From Neoceratodus forsteri (lineage: Eukaryota; Chordata; Ceratodontiformes; Ceratodontidae): a stretch of 64,000 bases of DNA. The notes under the pieces were generated by a model. The model did not search any database. It saw nothing but the letters and a program-made list of their open reading frames with translations, and was not told the DNA's origin. Below, piece by piece: positions 1 through 10,986 of the stretch. A program made the position numbers and the translations under genes. Positions within the stretch are counted from its first letter, which is position 1. The number at the start of each line of letters is the position of its first letter. The stretch spans positions 1,391,733,501-1,391,797,500 of the forward strand of contig CM057456.1 in assembly GCA_016271365.2 (NCBI GenBank), in the 5' to 3' direction.

Positions 1-1218
1 GTTAGCAGATATCTATGCAAGGTGTCAAGCCTTGAGGATAGCTAGGCAAAGGAGAAGGGGTAGAACTGTGCCTGGTGGGGGAGGGGAAAAGGCTGGGCGG
101 ATTGGGGTTGGGGGGACCAGGAGGTGCCCTGGGGTGAAATGGAGACAGGACAGAGGTATGTCTTGTCTTGTTTCCATACCCAAGGGCTCCATAATTGATG
201 GGCAGGAGTTGAGGTCTTCCTCGATAGCCCATCCTACTCGGGCGGTGTTTTGCAATGCCAAATCCATTAAAAACAAGACAGCTATTATAGCTGATCTTGT
301 TGAAATGGTGGATCTGGTTTGCATCACCGAGACCTGGCGCTGGATGAGAATGCAGGCTCTATGTTGACTCAACGGTTCAGCGGTACTCGGTGATACACCG
401 CCCAAGGTTGGATCGTAGGGGCGGGGGTGTTGCCATTATGTTTAAGAGGGAACTGTGCCTTGTGGATATGCCAGTGGGGTCCACTAGATCCTTTGAGTGT
501 ATCCTGGGTAAAGGTGTAGGCTGCGGGATACTCCTCATCTACCATCCACCTGGTGATGGTGGAGAATTCCTGCTGGAGATAGCGGACTTCATTGTCGACC
601 TGACACTGGAGTCTCCCAGATGGTTAATCCTGGGTGACTTCAATGCCTGGGTTGATGATGAACTCTCACGATTTGGTCAGAATCTCCTCCAGCTAATGAC
701 TATGCTGGGCTTTGCACAGGCTGTTACCTCCTCAACCCAGATAGGGGGTCACTCATTGGACCTGGTGTTCCACCTGGGATTGGGGATAACTGACTTGGGG
801 GTCAAACCAGTTAGTTGGTCTGACCATCACACCATAGGGTTCAGTTCCATGGCCCCCCTGAATGGACCTGCCCCTATGGAGATGGTCTGGTACTGCCTTT
901 TAAGGGATGTTACCCCAGAAGGTCTGATGGCGGCGCTGGATCTATCGGGTTTGTCGAGTGAATGCACGAGCCCAGGGGATCTCGTACAGGCCTATAACAG
1001 ATCAGTGGGAGAGGCCCTGGACAAGATTGCTCCAGTTTGTGTTCGACCACTCTCTCGTTGCCCAAGGACTCCGTGGTTTGATGGTTCCTGGAAGGAGTCA
1101 AGGAGAGCTGGTCGAAGGCTAGAGAGCATGGCGGAATTCTGGCCTGGATGCCAACAGGCTTAGATTGATGGATTATTGTAAAGGCTATCAATCAGAAATC
1201 ACCCATAAGAAGGCAGAA
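1..1218 (+). mobile_element. L2-like LINE, upstream part (split by a DIRS element)
   Basis: This is the upstream part of a non-LTR retrotransposon that continues at 7204 after an inserted DIRS element. The second half of the segment encodes an AP-type endonuclease, and the downstream part (7204-9140) encodes reverse transcriptase and ends in a typical L2-type 3' tail. The 5' end lies outside the window. Several frameshifts show that it is dead. The clade call (L2 rather than another Jockey-group LINE) rests on the RT wording and on the 3' end. Confidence 0.8.
236..1218 (+). pseudogene. LINE endonuclease domain (L2-like), broken
   Basis: In the family this is the apurinic-type endonuclease that nicks target DNA to prime reverse transcription. 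The reading starts near AVFCNAKSIKNK and CITETW, then shifts frame between about 335 and 400. It continues through RRGGGVAIMFKREL, the metal-site block LILGDFNAW, SLDLVFHLG and the SDHHTI block that holds the catalytic Asp-His pair. The protein leads into the linker toward RT (TPWFDGSWKESRR) and, after a frame change near 1160, ends in HKKAE exactly where the DIRS element begins. It is a pseudogene because of the frameshifts and the interruption. Confidence 0.85.
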
Positions 1219-1410
1219 ATCTTACTTCGAGAAACAGCTCTTGCAGCAGGTTACACCATTAGGACTGAAGCCGGCAGACGCCAGGACCCCACGGAAATTT
1301 TCTAGCTAGCAGTATCCAGCAGGGACCGCCCCCGACATCGGCCCCGCCCCAGACGTCAGGCATCATATAAAAGGGGGCGTTCCCCCAGAATCCCCAGTTC
1401 TTTTCTCGCC
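1219..1410 (+). repeat. DIRS copy A left inverted terminal repeat
   Basis: It starts ATCTTACTTCGAGAAACAGC and matches the reverse complement of the right end over roughly 190 bp, with scattered differences. Shared landmarks are CTTGCAGCAGG, GGACCCCACGG, CTAGCTAGCA and a TATA-like ATATAAAAGGGGGCG. The outer edge is set by the internal complementary region, whose first half is the complement of this end. Confidence 0.88.
1362..1375 (+). promoter_or_regulatory. TATA-like box in the DIRS left terminal repeat
   Basis: ATCATATAAAAGGG lies 115-125 bases upstream of the gag start, in a GC-rich setting, and is mirrored in the right repeat (CCCTTTTATATGAT type). The second DIRS copy keeps the motif as CACATAAAAGGG. 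A promoter role is inferred from position and wording only. Confidence 0.5.
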
Positions 1411-1488
1411 GTCGACTCGCCAACAACCGCCTCACGGGCACCTGTTCCAGCAAAAGACAACTTGAACTTCCAGCATTTATTCAACTAA

Positions 1489-3744
1489 ATGTTGGCATCT
1501 TTTACTCCTTCCACAGAAGGATACCCTTCCAAATGTACCTGCGGCAAACAGATCCCTTTCAAGGATCTTCATTCAGCCTGTCTGCGGTGCCTAGGCCCGG
1601 AGCACGACACCAAGGCCTGCTCCTTTTGTCAGCAGTTTAACAGTCGCACCAGGATCCGCCATCAGAAGGCACTTCAGGGGTACCTGTTAGAAGAAAGATT
1701 AAAAAATATGGATAGAGACCCTGCCTCCAGAGGTAAGTCTACCTCCAAGTCCCATAAACACTGGGAAAAACACCGGGAGAAGGTCTTGTCCAGATCCCCG
1801 AACCGGGCCTCGGACTCGTGCACCTGCTCAGGCTCCACGCACTCAGACCGCTCTCGTTCCAGGGCTCGCTCGCAGCCTCCTCCCGTTAAAGTCAGGACTT
1901 CAGGCGGTTCTTCTGCTTCTCTCCACCCACTCAAGACTTCCAGGACTTCGGACCCTTCTCCAGTGCTCTCCCAGGCCTCAGCGAAGTCAGCTGACCATCA
2001 TCGGTCCAAGTCCTCTTCTAAGTCTACTTCTGCTTCCTCGGAAGATGCCGGGAACTCGACGCCAAATCGGCCTCCCAGGGGACCTAATCCCCCTCCCAGG
2101 AAGACCAAGGACCTGACGTCCCTTAAGCGGATGATGGACCCTAAGCAGGCTGCCAATCCTTCCCCGGCCAAACACCCATCGGACCAGACGTCCGTTCAGC
2201 ACCCAACATCGGTCAAGCGACCTAAGGAGCTGACGACTGCCTTCCCTTCACCGATTGATGCCGGTCACTGGGGTTCTTCTGAGGAGGATCTGACATTGCC
2301 TGATGACCAGGCAGGTGACAATGAGGACGCCAGGCTTGCACAGGAGCCTTCGCTCAAACTGGCGACGACCTTGGACCCGACGCCCGATACCGGCGACAGA
2401 CCAACTCCGACGCCATGGTATGAACATTCAAGAAGTAAAAGATCTCTTCACCTTTTGGTGGGATACGATTAAAATGGACGTGGTCCCTGGAAAACCTACT
2501 CCTCCTCCTCCTCCTCCCCAGGGTCCAGCAGGAAGGCCCCCCAACCCCCAAGGAGCCTACACCACCTCCTAGGGGCAGATCTAGAGAAAGGAGACGGCCC
2601 CCTTTATGATCTCCCTCAGGGTCCCCCAGCCCCAAGCAACCCAGAGGAAGAAGGCCCACTCTGCAGGGGGACGACTCTAGACTGGACACTTCAGATACCT
2701 CCAGGTCTCCTTCTTCCATAAGTGTACCATCACCAGACCCACAAGACCTCCCCAGGTCACCTCCGGATGATTCCCTCCTTCACTGAAATCATGAGGCACA
2801 TCCAGGAGAACATGGGATGGGAAACTGAAGATCTAGACCCCAAACGACAGCGCCTAGCTCGATACCTTTGGCAGAAAGATCCTAAGCCTGTGGTGGTACC
2901 ACCCTTGGTGGACACCTCCACAGACATCACCAAGGCCATGTGGAAATGTCCGCATTCCACCCCCGCTGTGCCGAAGATGGCTGACCGCCTGTACAGGGCC
3001 CCTGCAGAGGACCCATATTTGGCGCACCAGCTGCTGGCTGATTCACTGGTCATCATGGCCTCTCATGACCGGTCTCAAAGACCACAGCATTTGAGCACCC
3101 AACCTCCGGACCAGAAATCCAAGCAATTGGATTCACTGGGTAGGCTCATGTACACGGCTGCGACATGCTCCATCAGGTCTCTGAACTATCTGACACACAT
3201 GGTTCAGTTTCAGAATGCCCTATGGGAACAGGGTCAAGACCTAGTCAAAGTCCTTCTGGATGGTGAGCAGAAGGAGGAGCTTTTGAACCTCCTTCACACT
3301 GGGTCAGATGTGGGGACCCAAGCTTTGAGAGCCACCTATGATTCGGCAGACTCTGCAGCCAGGGGAGCAGACTCGGGCATCTGTCTCCAGAGACACTCAT
3401 GGCTTCGCGTCTCCGGATTTACCCCGGACATCCAGAAAAATATCCTGGATGTTCCCTACAACGGTGAGGTCCTGTTTAGTGAAGATTCCAAAAAGGTAAT
3501 CACCAAGTTACAGGATGCTGGGAAGGCAGTGAGGACTGTACAGGCCATATACAGGCCCAAAACTGGTTCCTTTCGTAGGAACCAGAATCGTTTTCGTGGC
3601 CGGCAACAAAGGCAACAGCCAAGTTCTGGCCAGCAGCAAAGGGGCAACTTCAACCGTAAGGCCCAGCCTAAGTCTTCCCCAGGTCAAGGTCAGAGATGTA
3701 TCAAACCGACCCAGCCTGCGGGAGGCAACGACGCCACAGCATGA
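1489..3744 (+). pseudogene. DIRS copy A gag-like gene, broken
   Basis: A structural (gag-like) protein gene of about 750 codons. The ATG at 1489 is the first after the terminal repeat. The N-terminus has a cysteine-rich block (CTCGKQIPF, CLRCLGPEHDTKACSFCQ) like a zinc finger. Next comes a long Ser/Arg/Pro-rich tract (SRSRARSQPPPVK), then a folded-looking region (RQRLARYLWQKDPKPVVVPP, LNYLTHMVQFQNALWEQGQD) and a basic Arg/Gln tail (RRNQNRFRGRQQRQQ). The frame shifts near 2415, hits stops around 2470-2700, then returns to the first frame from about 2722. Copy B encodes the same order of blocks. The 3' end overlaps the start of the RT frame. Confidence 0.82.
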
Positions 3745-5373
3745 CTCCTTCCTGGCCCCGGCCCCTCCTCTGGATCAATGGGAAGAAAAGGTCGAGGGTC
3801 GCACCTCCAACCACCTTTCAGGGTGGCAGATAACTGCCAACCAGAGGGTCCTACAGTTGGTAGAGAGAGGACACTCTAACGAATTCCTTGACCACCCACC
3901 TTCAAGGCCTCCCCTGCTTTCCCGTTACTCGGGACAGCATGCGCTGCTCATTCAGCAGGAGTTGCTAGCGCTTCTGGACAGAGAAGCCATAGAGCACATT
4001 ACGTGGAACCAGAGAGGCGTAGGATATTATTCCCACTTCTTTCTCGTTCCCGAAAAGACAGGGGACCTCCATCTGATTCTGGACCTTAGCGACCTCAACA
4101 CTGCGGTGCTTTACAAACACTTCCGCATGGTGACTCTTCTGGGACTAATTCCCATGCTCGAGCAGGGTGCCTTCTTAGCATCACTGGACATGCAGGATGC
4201 TTACCTGCATATCCCGATAGCTCGGGTGCACAGAAAATTCTTGCGCTTCGAGTTTCTAGGTCGGCATTATCAGTTCCAAGCCCTCCCTTTCAGGCTGTCC
4301 TTGGCACCTCAGGTATTCACGAAGTGCATGGCAGTCGTAGCAGCAGCTCTTAGGAGACAAGACCACTACATGTTCCCCTACCTGGACGAGTGGCTCCTCA
4401 TGGCCCCTTTCGGGAAGTCCTGATGTCCGCGATCCATTGTACTTGTTCCCTCTTCGGATCCTTGGGCATCACCATCAGTTGGGAGAAGTCGAACCTGGTT
4501 CCGTCTCAGAGACTGCAGTTCATAGGCGCGGTCCTGGACACCATCAAGGGGAAAGCTTTCTTGCCCCAGGACAGAGCGGAATACATCAGATCCCTCACAA
4601 GGGATATCTTGGCAAAGAAGACTGTTCCAGCAAGATTGGTCCTTTGCCTACTCGGACACATGGCTGCGGCCATTGTAACAGTCCCTTTAGCCCATCTCCA
4701 CATGCGGGTGACCCAGTGGATGTTATGGGTGCAGTGGGACCAGAAGCAAGACCATCTGCAGCATCCAATCAGGATCACGAATGCCGTCATCCGGGATTGG
4801 CAATGGTGGCTCATTCCAGAGCACCTTTCGTTGGGAGTCCCCTTCGTTGCGCCGTCTCCAGTTGTTACACTCTCCATGGATGCTTCCGGGTCTGGTTGGG
4901 GAGCACACTTCAATGGTGGCAGGTCTCAGGGCTCATGGACGACCCAGGATGCTCATCTTCACATAAACATTTTGGAGACGAGGGCGGTCCTTTACACCTT
5001 GCAAGCTTTTCAATCAGAGATTCCACCGGGTACTCTTCTGCTGCAAACAGACAATACCGCAGTGATGTATTACCTCAACAAACAAGGCACTCATTCCTAC
5101 CCTCTGAACAGGGAGGCCATGAAGGTGTGGGATTGGGTACTGCAAGACAGCACAAACCTTATCACTGTACATGTTCCAGGAGTGGACAATGTTATCACAG
5201 ACAGTCTGAGCCGGTCTCAGGCCAGAGTCCACGAATGGGAACTACTCCAAGAGGTCGTAGAGGACCTGTTTCACAGATGGGGGACACCAGAATTAGACCT
5301 TTTCGCATCCCCATCCAACGCAAAACTGCCCAATTTCTGCTCACTAGATCCAGGGCCTGGTGTTTTCTGGTGA
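3596..5373 (+). pseudogene. DIRS copy A reverse transcriptase-RNase H, broken
   Basis: This gene copies the element's RNA and degrades it. In order: GVGYYSHFFLVPEK, LILDLSDLN, the catalytic FLASLDMQDAYLHIPIA block (first Asp), LPFRLSLAPQVFTKCM, and FPYLDEWLLMA, the YLDD box with Glu for the last Asp. A one-base deletion near 4405-4412 relative to copy B then shifts the frame. The RT thumb follows (SLGITISWEKSNLVPSQ, FIGAVLDTIKG), then RNase H with VTLSMDASGSGWGAHF, INILETRAVLYTLQ, LLQTDNTAVMYYLNK and HVPGVDNVITDSLSR, and the DIRS-typical PELDLFASPSNAKLPNFCS. It starts inside the gag frame, as usual for these elements. Confidence 0.9.
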
Positions 5374-5660
5374 GATGTGTTGTCCCTCTCTTGGGCGGGC
5401 AGATTCCTCTATGCATTTCCTCCCTTCCCGTTGATCCAGAGGGTTCTTCTGAAACTCCGCAGAGAGCAGGCGATGCTGATCTTAATCGTGCTGTTTTGGC
5501 CCAGGCAGATTTAGTTCCCTCTGCTGTACCAACTTTCTCAGGAACCACCAGTGCCTCTGCCAATCGGCTCTCACTTGCTGTCACAGGAGGAAGGTTCCTT
5601 GGTCCATCCAGACCTTCGCTCTCTGAACCTACATGCCTGGCTCCTAGGGACATAGCAATC

Positions 5661-6640
5661 ATGCGCTACGGGGTCTCACAAGAGGTAGCAGATGTTCTAG
5701 TGGCAGGTAGAAAACCGGCCACTCATGCCACGTACGCCATGAAATGGTGCAGATTTGGTCTCTGGGCTCAAGCTTGGGGACTTTCCCCACTCAGTTGTTC
5801 TGAGGGTTCAGTATTAGACTACCTCCTATCCCTTTTTCAGGCAGGCTTGGCCTACTCCTTGATAAAGGTACACCTTTGTGCCATCTCAGCCTATCACGTT
5901 CCTATAGGCCTACGGTCCTTATCCCAGTTGGAAACCGCACGTGCCTTATTGAGAGGTGTTCTCCACCTTAGGTCTCCGATTAAGGATCCCATTCCTTCTT
6001 GGGACCTATCCTTCGTCCTGGAGCAGCTTATGCTGCCTCCCTTTGAACCAGCCACGGATTGTGAGCTATGTCTTCTTGCTTGGAAGACGTTATTTTTAGT
6101 TGCTGTTACTTCGGCCAGAAGGATTTCTGAGCTACATGCACTTACGTGCAAAGAACTTATTTGAATTTTCACAAGGACAGGGTGTCCCTAAGGACAAATC
6201 CAGAATTTTTGCCTAAGGTGGTCTCAGCCCTTACCCTTAACCAGGATATCGACCTACCAGTGTACTTCCCAAAGTACTCTAATAAAGGAGAGGCCCTGCT
6301 GCACACTCTCAATGTGCATAGGTGTCTAAGATACTACCTGACCAGAACCAGGACACACCAGAAATCTGATCAGCTTTTGGTCTCCTTCGCCCATAGGATG
6401 TTGGGTGCTCCGGTCTCTAAGCAAACTCTTTCCAGATGGCTCAACCATTGTATCACATTCTGTTACCAGAAGCATAACAAGTCCCTACTAGGCTCAGTTA
6501 AGGGACATTCCACAAGGGGGGTGGCTATCTCCTTTGCTGCTTTAAAGAATGTCTCCACTTCAGCCATCTGCGCAGCAGCTACTTGGAGCACCATGCGCAC
6601 CTTCATCAGGCATTATAGCCTGGACGTTGCTTCATGGTGA
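5661..6640 (+). pseudogene. DIRS copy A tyrosine recombinase, broken
   Basis: Site-specific recombinase of the lambda-integrase fold, thought to insert the circular DNA copy. N-terminal core-binding part: ATHATYAMKWCRFGLWAQ and LAYSLIKVHLCAISAYH. Catalytic part: VTSARRISELHAL (first Arg), then after a frameshift near 6150 KGHSTRGVAIS (the HxxR box) and TFIRHYSLDVAS with the Tyr nucleophile. The frame before 5661 is open but encodes no recognisable domain. The stop falls about 100 bases before the internal complementary region. Copy B reads through the 6150 site, so the shift is specific to this copy. Confidence 0.9.
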
Positions 6641-6746
6641 AGAGCTGGTTTTGGTCTAGCGGTCCTTCGGCTTCGGTTCAACTCACGATCTCTCCCTAGC
6701 TTCCTCCCATCTGAGAGGGATTTCCAGAATTGCTTGGGAATCAGTC

Positions 6747-6853
6747 CTAATGGTGTAACCTGCTGCAAGAGCTGTTTCTCGAAGTAAGATAGTACAGTTA
6801 TGTAAGAACTTACTGTAACAGTAGATCTTCGAGAACAGCTCTTGCTGCAGGTA
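6747..6853 (+). repeat. DIRS copy A internal complementary region
   Basis: The first half (to about 6790) is the reverse complement of the element's left end. The second half (from AGTACAGTTATGTAAG) is the reverse complement of its right end. The two are fused back to back at GTAAGAT/AGTACAG. In the accepted DIRS1 replication model this region templates completion of the ends and formation of a circle. It also defines the element's outer borders as 1219 and 7203. Confidence 0.88.
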
Positions 6854-7006
6854 GTTTCCCTCTCACCATCCCCTCTGGAGGTAGAGTTGTTCCATTTATT
6901 ACTACCTAGGATTCAGTGTTTTCAACACCTCCTTGCTGTATACCTTCTTTGAAAGCAGATCCTCAGTCTCCACTTCAGATGTCATCTAGCAGCCGGGAGT
7001 CTCCGG

Positions 7007-7203
7007 CGGGAGAACTGGAGATTCTGGGAGACCGCCCCCTTTTATATGATGCCTGATGTCGGGCCGGTCCCCACTGGATATTGCTAGCTAGAAAATGTCT
7101 GTGGGGTCCTGGCACCTACCGGCTTCAGTCCTAATGGTGTAACCTGCTGCAAGAGCTGTTCTCGAAGATCTACTGTTACGGTAAGTTCTTACGTGACTGT
7201 ACT
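7007..7203 (+). repeat. DIRS copy A right inverted terminal repeat
   Basis: Reverse complement of the left repeat, including CCCCCTTTTATATGATGCC, TTGCTAGCTAGAAAAT and GGTGTAACCTGCTGCAAG. It extends about 35 bases beyond the left repeat's homologous part (CTGTTACGGTAAGTTCTTAC), as DIRS right ends usually do. It ends at ...GTGACTGTACT by comparison with the internal complementary region and copy B. Confidence 0.86.
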
Positions 7204-8950
7204 TTCCTGTCCAGGGAGATTTCTGCCACAAGGAATCAACTGGCTCAGCTCTTCCAGACTGTGGACAGACACTACAATCCAGTCTGTCTCCAGCCCAGAA
7301 GGGCCTTTTCTCAAGCAAAATGTGAGGAGTTTGCTCGATTCTTTGCAGATAAGGTTGCCGGCATCTAGGCTAGTATCCGCACTGCTGTCACTATGAGGGA
7401 TTTCAGGGGTCGGCAGGAGGTGATGAGCACCCAGTCTGGCTGGGCAGACTTCAGCTGGCTGGAATTCATAGACATTGTGCAGATCATCCAAATGTTGTGC
7501 CCAACCAGTTGTAGTTTGGATCCAGGCCCTACACCCCCCCTATTAGTGGGTTGTGTGAATGTTATCTGCCCAATCCTAGCTAAAATTGTTTGGGGGGGTC
7601 CTTCGAGTAGGGTGTCTTTCTGAATCCCCTCAAGGAGGCGGTCATGCAACCACGCCTAAAAAAACCTTCTTTGGACCCAGACATGCTAGCTAACTACAGA
7701 CCTGTCTCTAACCTTCCTTTTATCAGGAAGGTTATTGAGGAGGTGGTTGCGACACAATTGGATGATCACCTTGTGACCCACAATGTCTATGATGGTCTCC
7801 AGTCCGGATTTTGGAAGAGAGACAGTACTGAGACCACACTTGTTCGGGGTATTGAATGACCTCCTGATAGCGAGGGAATGAAAGGCATGTACCATCTTGG
7901 TCCTTCTTGATCTCTTTGGGGCATTTGACACTGTGGACCATGGGGTGCTTTTGGAGCACCTATGGTGTCTCTGTGGACTGTCGAGGACAGTCCTAGAGTG
8001 GTTTCGATCTTTTCTCACAGGCAGGTTTCAGAGGGTAGTCACTGGAATTTATTCCTCTGACTTCTTTCCCCTGTCCTGTGGGGTCCAACAGGGCTCCATA
8101 TTGGCACCCATGTTGTTCGCAGTGTATATGCTGCCATTAGGAGATGTCATTAGGCAATACAGTTTGAGTTGTCACTGCTATGCAGATGATAATCAACTGT
8201 ATCTGTCCTTTGTACTTGAACAGAGGGATGCGGCCTCTGTATTTAACAACTGTCTCACCGAGATCAATGACTGGATGAGCACCAGCTGACTGAGACTGAA
8301 CCCGGATAAGACTGAGGTGATGATTGTGGATCCTGGTCATCCTGGGGCTGGTTCTGGGGCTGGGCACGTGTCGGGCATATGGCTCGATGGTGTCCAGCTC
8401 ATGACTTCCGACCGTGTGCAGGTGTTGTTTTTGATGACGGTTTAACCCTGAAATCTCAGGTGTCTGCCACTGTCAAATCCTCTTTTTACCATCTGAGGAA
8501 CATCGACCGAGTGAAACACCTGGTTCCTCCGGATGACCTTCCAACATTGGGCCCGCGCCTTCGTCACCTACCGCCTTGACTGCAATGCCCTCTACCTAGG
8601 GCTTTCTGGGGTTGATATCCGCAGCTTGCAGCTAGTGCATAATGTGGTGGCCAGACTTCTGACTGGGACCTATAGGTCCAGTCATATCACGCCTGTGCTG
8701 CGCGAACTGCACTGGCTGCCTGTTCAGTGGCAGATCACCTTTAGATCGGTCTTTTGACCTTTAAAGCCCTACACAACCTGGGACCTCACTACCTGCAAGA
8801 ACTCCTGACTCCCTGCCACCCCCTCCGTCCTCTCCAATCCACTGACGAGGGATTGCTAGAGGTTCCCAGGGTACATTTGAAGACATTTGGGGCACGTGCT
8901 TTTCGTTTGCAGACCCTACCTTGTGGACCTCTCTACCTCATCAGTTGAGA
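7204..8950 (+). pseudogene. L2-like LINE reverse transcriptase, broken
   Basis: Pieces in several frames: FLSREISATRNQ and CEEFARFFADKVAGI (linker before RT), NYRPVSNLPFIRKVIEE, the LQSGF-STETTLVRGIE block, ILVLLDLFGAFDTVDHGVLL (first catalytic Asp), SCGVQQGSILAPMLFAVYML and CHCYADDNQLYLSF (the YADD box). A stop follows MSTS at 8287. Later parts include LRLNPDKTEV, CNALYLGLSGVDIRSLQLV and ITPVLRELHWLPVQWQ, the C-terminal block typical of the L2/CR1 group. Missing bases and stops make it non-functional. The active-site Asp residues are still readable. Confidence 0.85.
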
Positions 8951-9140
8951 GAATGCTTGACTGTCAAGAGGTTTAAATTAGAGCTTAAAACCTATCTATT
9001 TCAAAAAGTATTCCCAGATGATTTTAATTAATTTATAGTTTTTTATATTTGTATTTACCAGTGTTTTATTGCTGTTTGTGAAGCGCCTTGGTTTTAAGAA
9101 AGGCGCTATAAAAATAAAGATTACCTTACCTACCTTACCT
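7204..9140 (+). mobile_element. L2-like LINE, downstream part and 3' end
   Basis: Continuation of the LINE interrupted at 1218. It encodes the RT domain and ends in an L2-type tail: GCGCCTTGGTTTTAAG, GGCGCTATAAAAATAAAG, then a short (TTACC) repeat. L2 elements characteristically end in a small GCGC stem and a short microsatellite instead of poly(A). Confidence 0.83.
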
Positions 9141-10090
9141 CCTAATGGTACTCTTACTATACTGTCCTCCAGTCACTCCTTGTTGTGGTGTGAAAATTGC
9201 AGTCTACAAAATAAGTAAGCTCGAAGGCCTGATGCAGTTTGAGGGTCAAGACTTAGTGGCACTCACAGAGACCTAGTGGGGGAAGAAAATGACTGGGGCA
9301 CCTGAAGAGAGGCCTGCAGACTATTGCAGAGGGATAGACCTTAGTGGAAAGTTGCATGGCTCTCTTCATAAGAGAGGTAGTAGTCACTGTGCAAGGCAAT
9401 GACATGAGGGGGGCACGGGCAAACAGTGTCACAGAGTTCATCTAGTTTGAGCTGGGGGAAAGGGAGAAAAAAGAATCAGTTTGGGCTGTGCTGCATGCCC
9501 TGAACTAGCTCAGTAAAGCATAATGCCTGTCTCATTTGGGACATTATTATAGTAGCCACCATTGTGATCCTGGAGGATTTTAATCTAGGCTAATGGCAGG
9601 GCTGTTGAAGACAAAGTTCCTGTCTAGATGTTCTGCAGTTGCGACATGTTCAGTGACAATCCCCAATTTTAGCAAGTACTGTAGTGACAAAGTGTAAAAG
9701 TTCTTTGGGGCTTCGTGGGCCACACTGTTGAAAATCAAGCTGTAATTCCTAGCATCTGGTGAGTCGTGCAAAGGGCTGTACCTGACACCTCCTGTAACCT
9801 GAATTAGTTACACACTGCTCTGAACTATGGTCACCCAGCAGGGTCACAGCATGGAAAGAAACACACATCAGGCACTGTGAAATGTGTACAGATATAGCAG
9901 TGCATTTCACACCTTGACCCTGCCTTAGCGTTTAACTCTCATCCATCTCAGTATATCCAGAAATCATCAGCAGCATGTTACAAAGCATGGATTTTTTAAG
10001 TAAAGCTGTAGTCAAAGTAAAGCTAGCCTGGCAGAACCAAAGGGATTAAGCAAGTAACCATGAAAGACATAGATTCATCTCCACTCCATT

Positions 10091-10092
<2 letters not shown>
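9141..10092. other. Intronic sequence with nothing recognised
   Basis: No coding domain, terminal repeat or tandem array was recognised between the L2 tail and the CA repeat. It is treated as intron of the dynein gene. Confidence 0.6.

Positions 10093-10134
<42 letters not shown>
10093..10134. repeat. (CA)n microsatellite
   Basis: About 21 uninterrupted CA units, 90 bases upstream of the first dynein exon. Likely length-variable. Confidence 0.97.
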
Positions 10135-10139
<5 letters not shown>

Positions 10140-10225
10140 AATGATCCCGTCACCACTGATGAAGAATAGAAAAACATGTTTTGCTCTGATTGATATGGTA
10201 CATACATATTGTTCTTTCCCATCAG

Positions 10226-10386
10226 GTGACCAACTCCCAAGCCTTTCCTTGGTTGTCCCAATTGCGCCACCGCTGGGATGATGCTCAGAGGCACTGCTTT
10301 GCCAACATCTGTGATGCTCAGTTTCAGTATTCCTACGAGTACCTTGGGAACACCCCCCGGCTGGTGATTACGCCACTGACTGACAG
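10226..10386 (+). CDS. DNAH11: Axonemal dynein heavy chain, exon 1 in window (linker end / start of AAA1)
   Basis: Encodes 53 residues plus two bases, [17 protein letters not shown] through [19 protein letters not shown] to LVITPLTD, the highly conserved stretch leading from the dynein linker into the AAA1 motor domain of axonemal outer-arm (beta/gamma class) heavy chains. The acceptor is TCCCATCAG/GTG (phase 0). The donor is GACAG/GTGACT (phase 2), so the split Arg codon AG-G is completed by the exon at 42572. The protein is a microtubule motor of motile cilia. The paralogue is judged from all five exons: the [16 protein letters not shown] and [10 protein letters not shown] wording fits my recollection of DNAH11 better than DNAH9 or DNAH17. 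Dynein identity is near certain; the paralogue is about 65 percent. Confidence 0.92.
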
Positions 10387-10986
10387 GTGACTATAATGGT
10401 AACACTGTGTTTATTGTAGTATTTAGGTGTGATGCTGACTCATCCGACAAGAGTTCAGGAACACAATCTGTTTGACATTAAAAGGCTTCAGTTGCTTCGG
10501 TGGGGGGAGCAAACAAATTCCCAAACAGCCTGAAATGTATTGACATTTTGCTTATAAGAAGAGCTTACAGTTTATCTGCTAAGCCATCACAGCAGTCATG
10601 GTTATAGATGAGACAGCATTGCACCAGGTTACAAATGTGCAGAATTATCATGCATTTTTCATCTTTTGTTACATGTTTTAATGATTCCGGTACCTTAGAA
10701 TATAAACTTGAATAAATCTTTATGCATTTTCTTTTATTTATTTATTTATCTGAAGTGACTCCACCAGGAAACCCCCATTAGATGCAGCATCTTGTTTTCC
10801 TGGGGTCCCTGGGAGGATGTATTTATTTAGTTTCTGTTTACCAGGTAAGTGCACTAGACAAGCATGCCTGTTTTTCAGACACACTCTGGGAGGTTACAAC
10901 CAGTATGATAATACAATGATACAAAACAGTGATAAAAACATAAAGGTACATGAAATCAGTGACAGGAAAGACTGTAATGTCAGCAT
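10387..10986. other. Intron start, nothing recognised
   Basis: No coding or repeat feature supported, apart from a short AT-rich TTTATTTATTTATTT run near 10735. Confidence 0.55.

Larger units (their letters stand above)
1219..7203 (+). mobile_element. DIRS tyrosine-recombinase retrotransposon, copy A
   Basis: A ~6.0 kb element with the full DIRS plan: inverted terminal repeats, a gag-like gene, reverse transcriptase plus RNase H, a tyrosine recombinase in place of an integrase, and an internal complementary region just inside the right terminal repeat. It sits inside an L2-like LINE. Removing it rejoins the LINE frame exactly (HKKAE to FLSREISATRNQ), with no target duplication, as expected for recombinase-mediated insertion of a circular intermediate. 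No methyltransferase domain, which some DIRS elements carry, was recognised. Each coding region has at least one frameshift. A second copy lies at 12220-17741. Confidence 0.93.

Noticed and set aside
1489..2472. Host SR splicing-factor gene
   Set aside because: The SR-rich frame lies between a DIRS terminal repeat and RT and is duplicated in DIRS copy B, so it is gag.
4437..5620. Long extra domain N-terminal to the DIRS recombinase in the same frame
   Set aside because: It overlaps RT/RNase H in another frame and has no conserved blocks. Copy B does not keep it open, so it is a shadow.
10046..10294. Protein with a Val-Cys repeat on the minus strand
   Set aside because: It is a translation of the CA microsatellite, antisense to the dynein exon.
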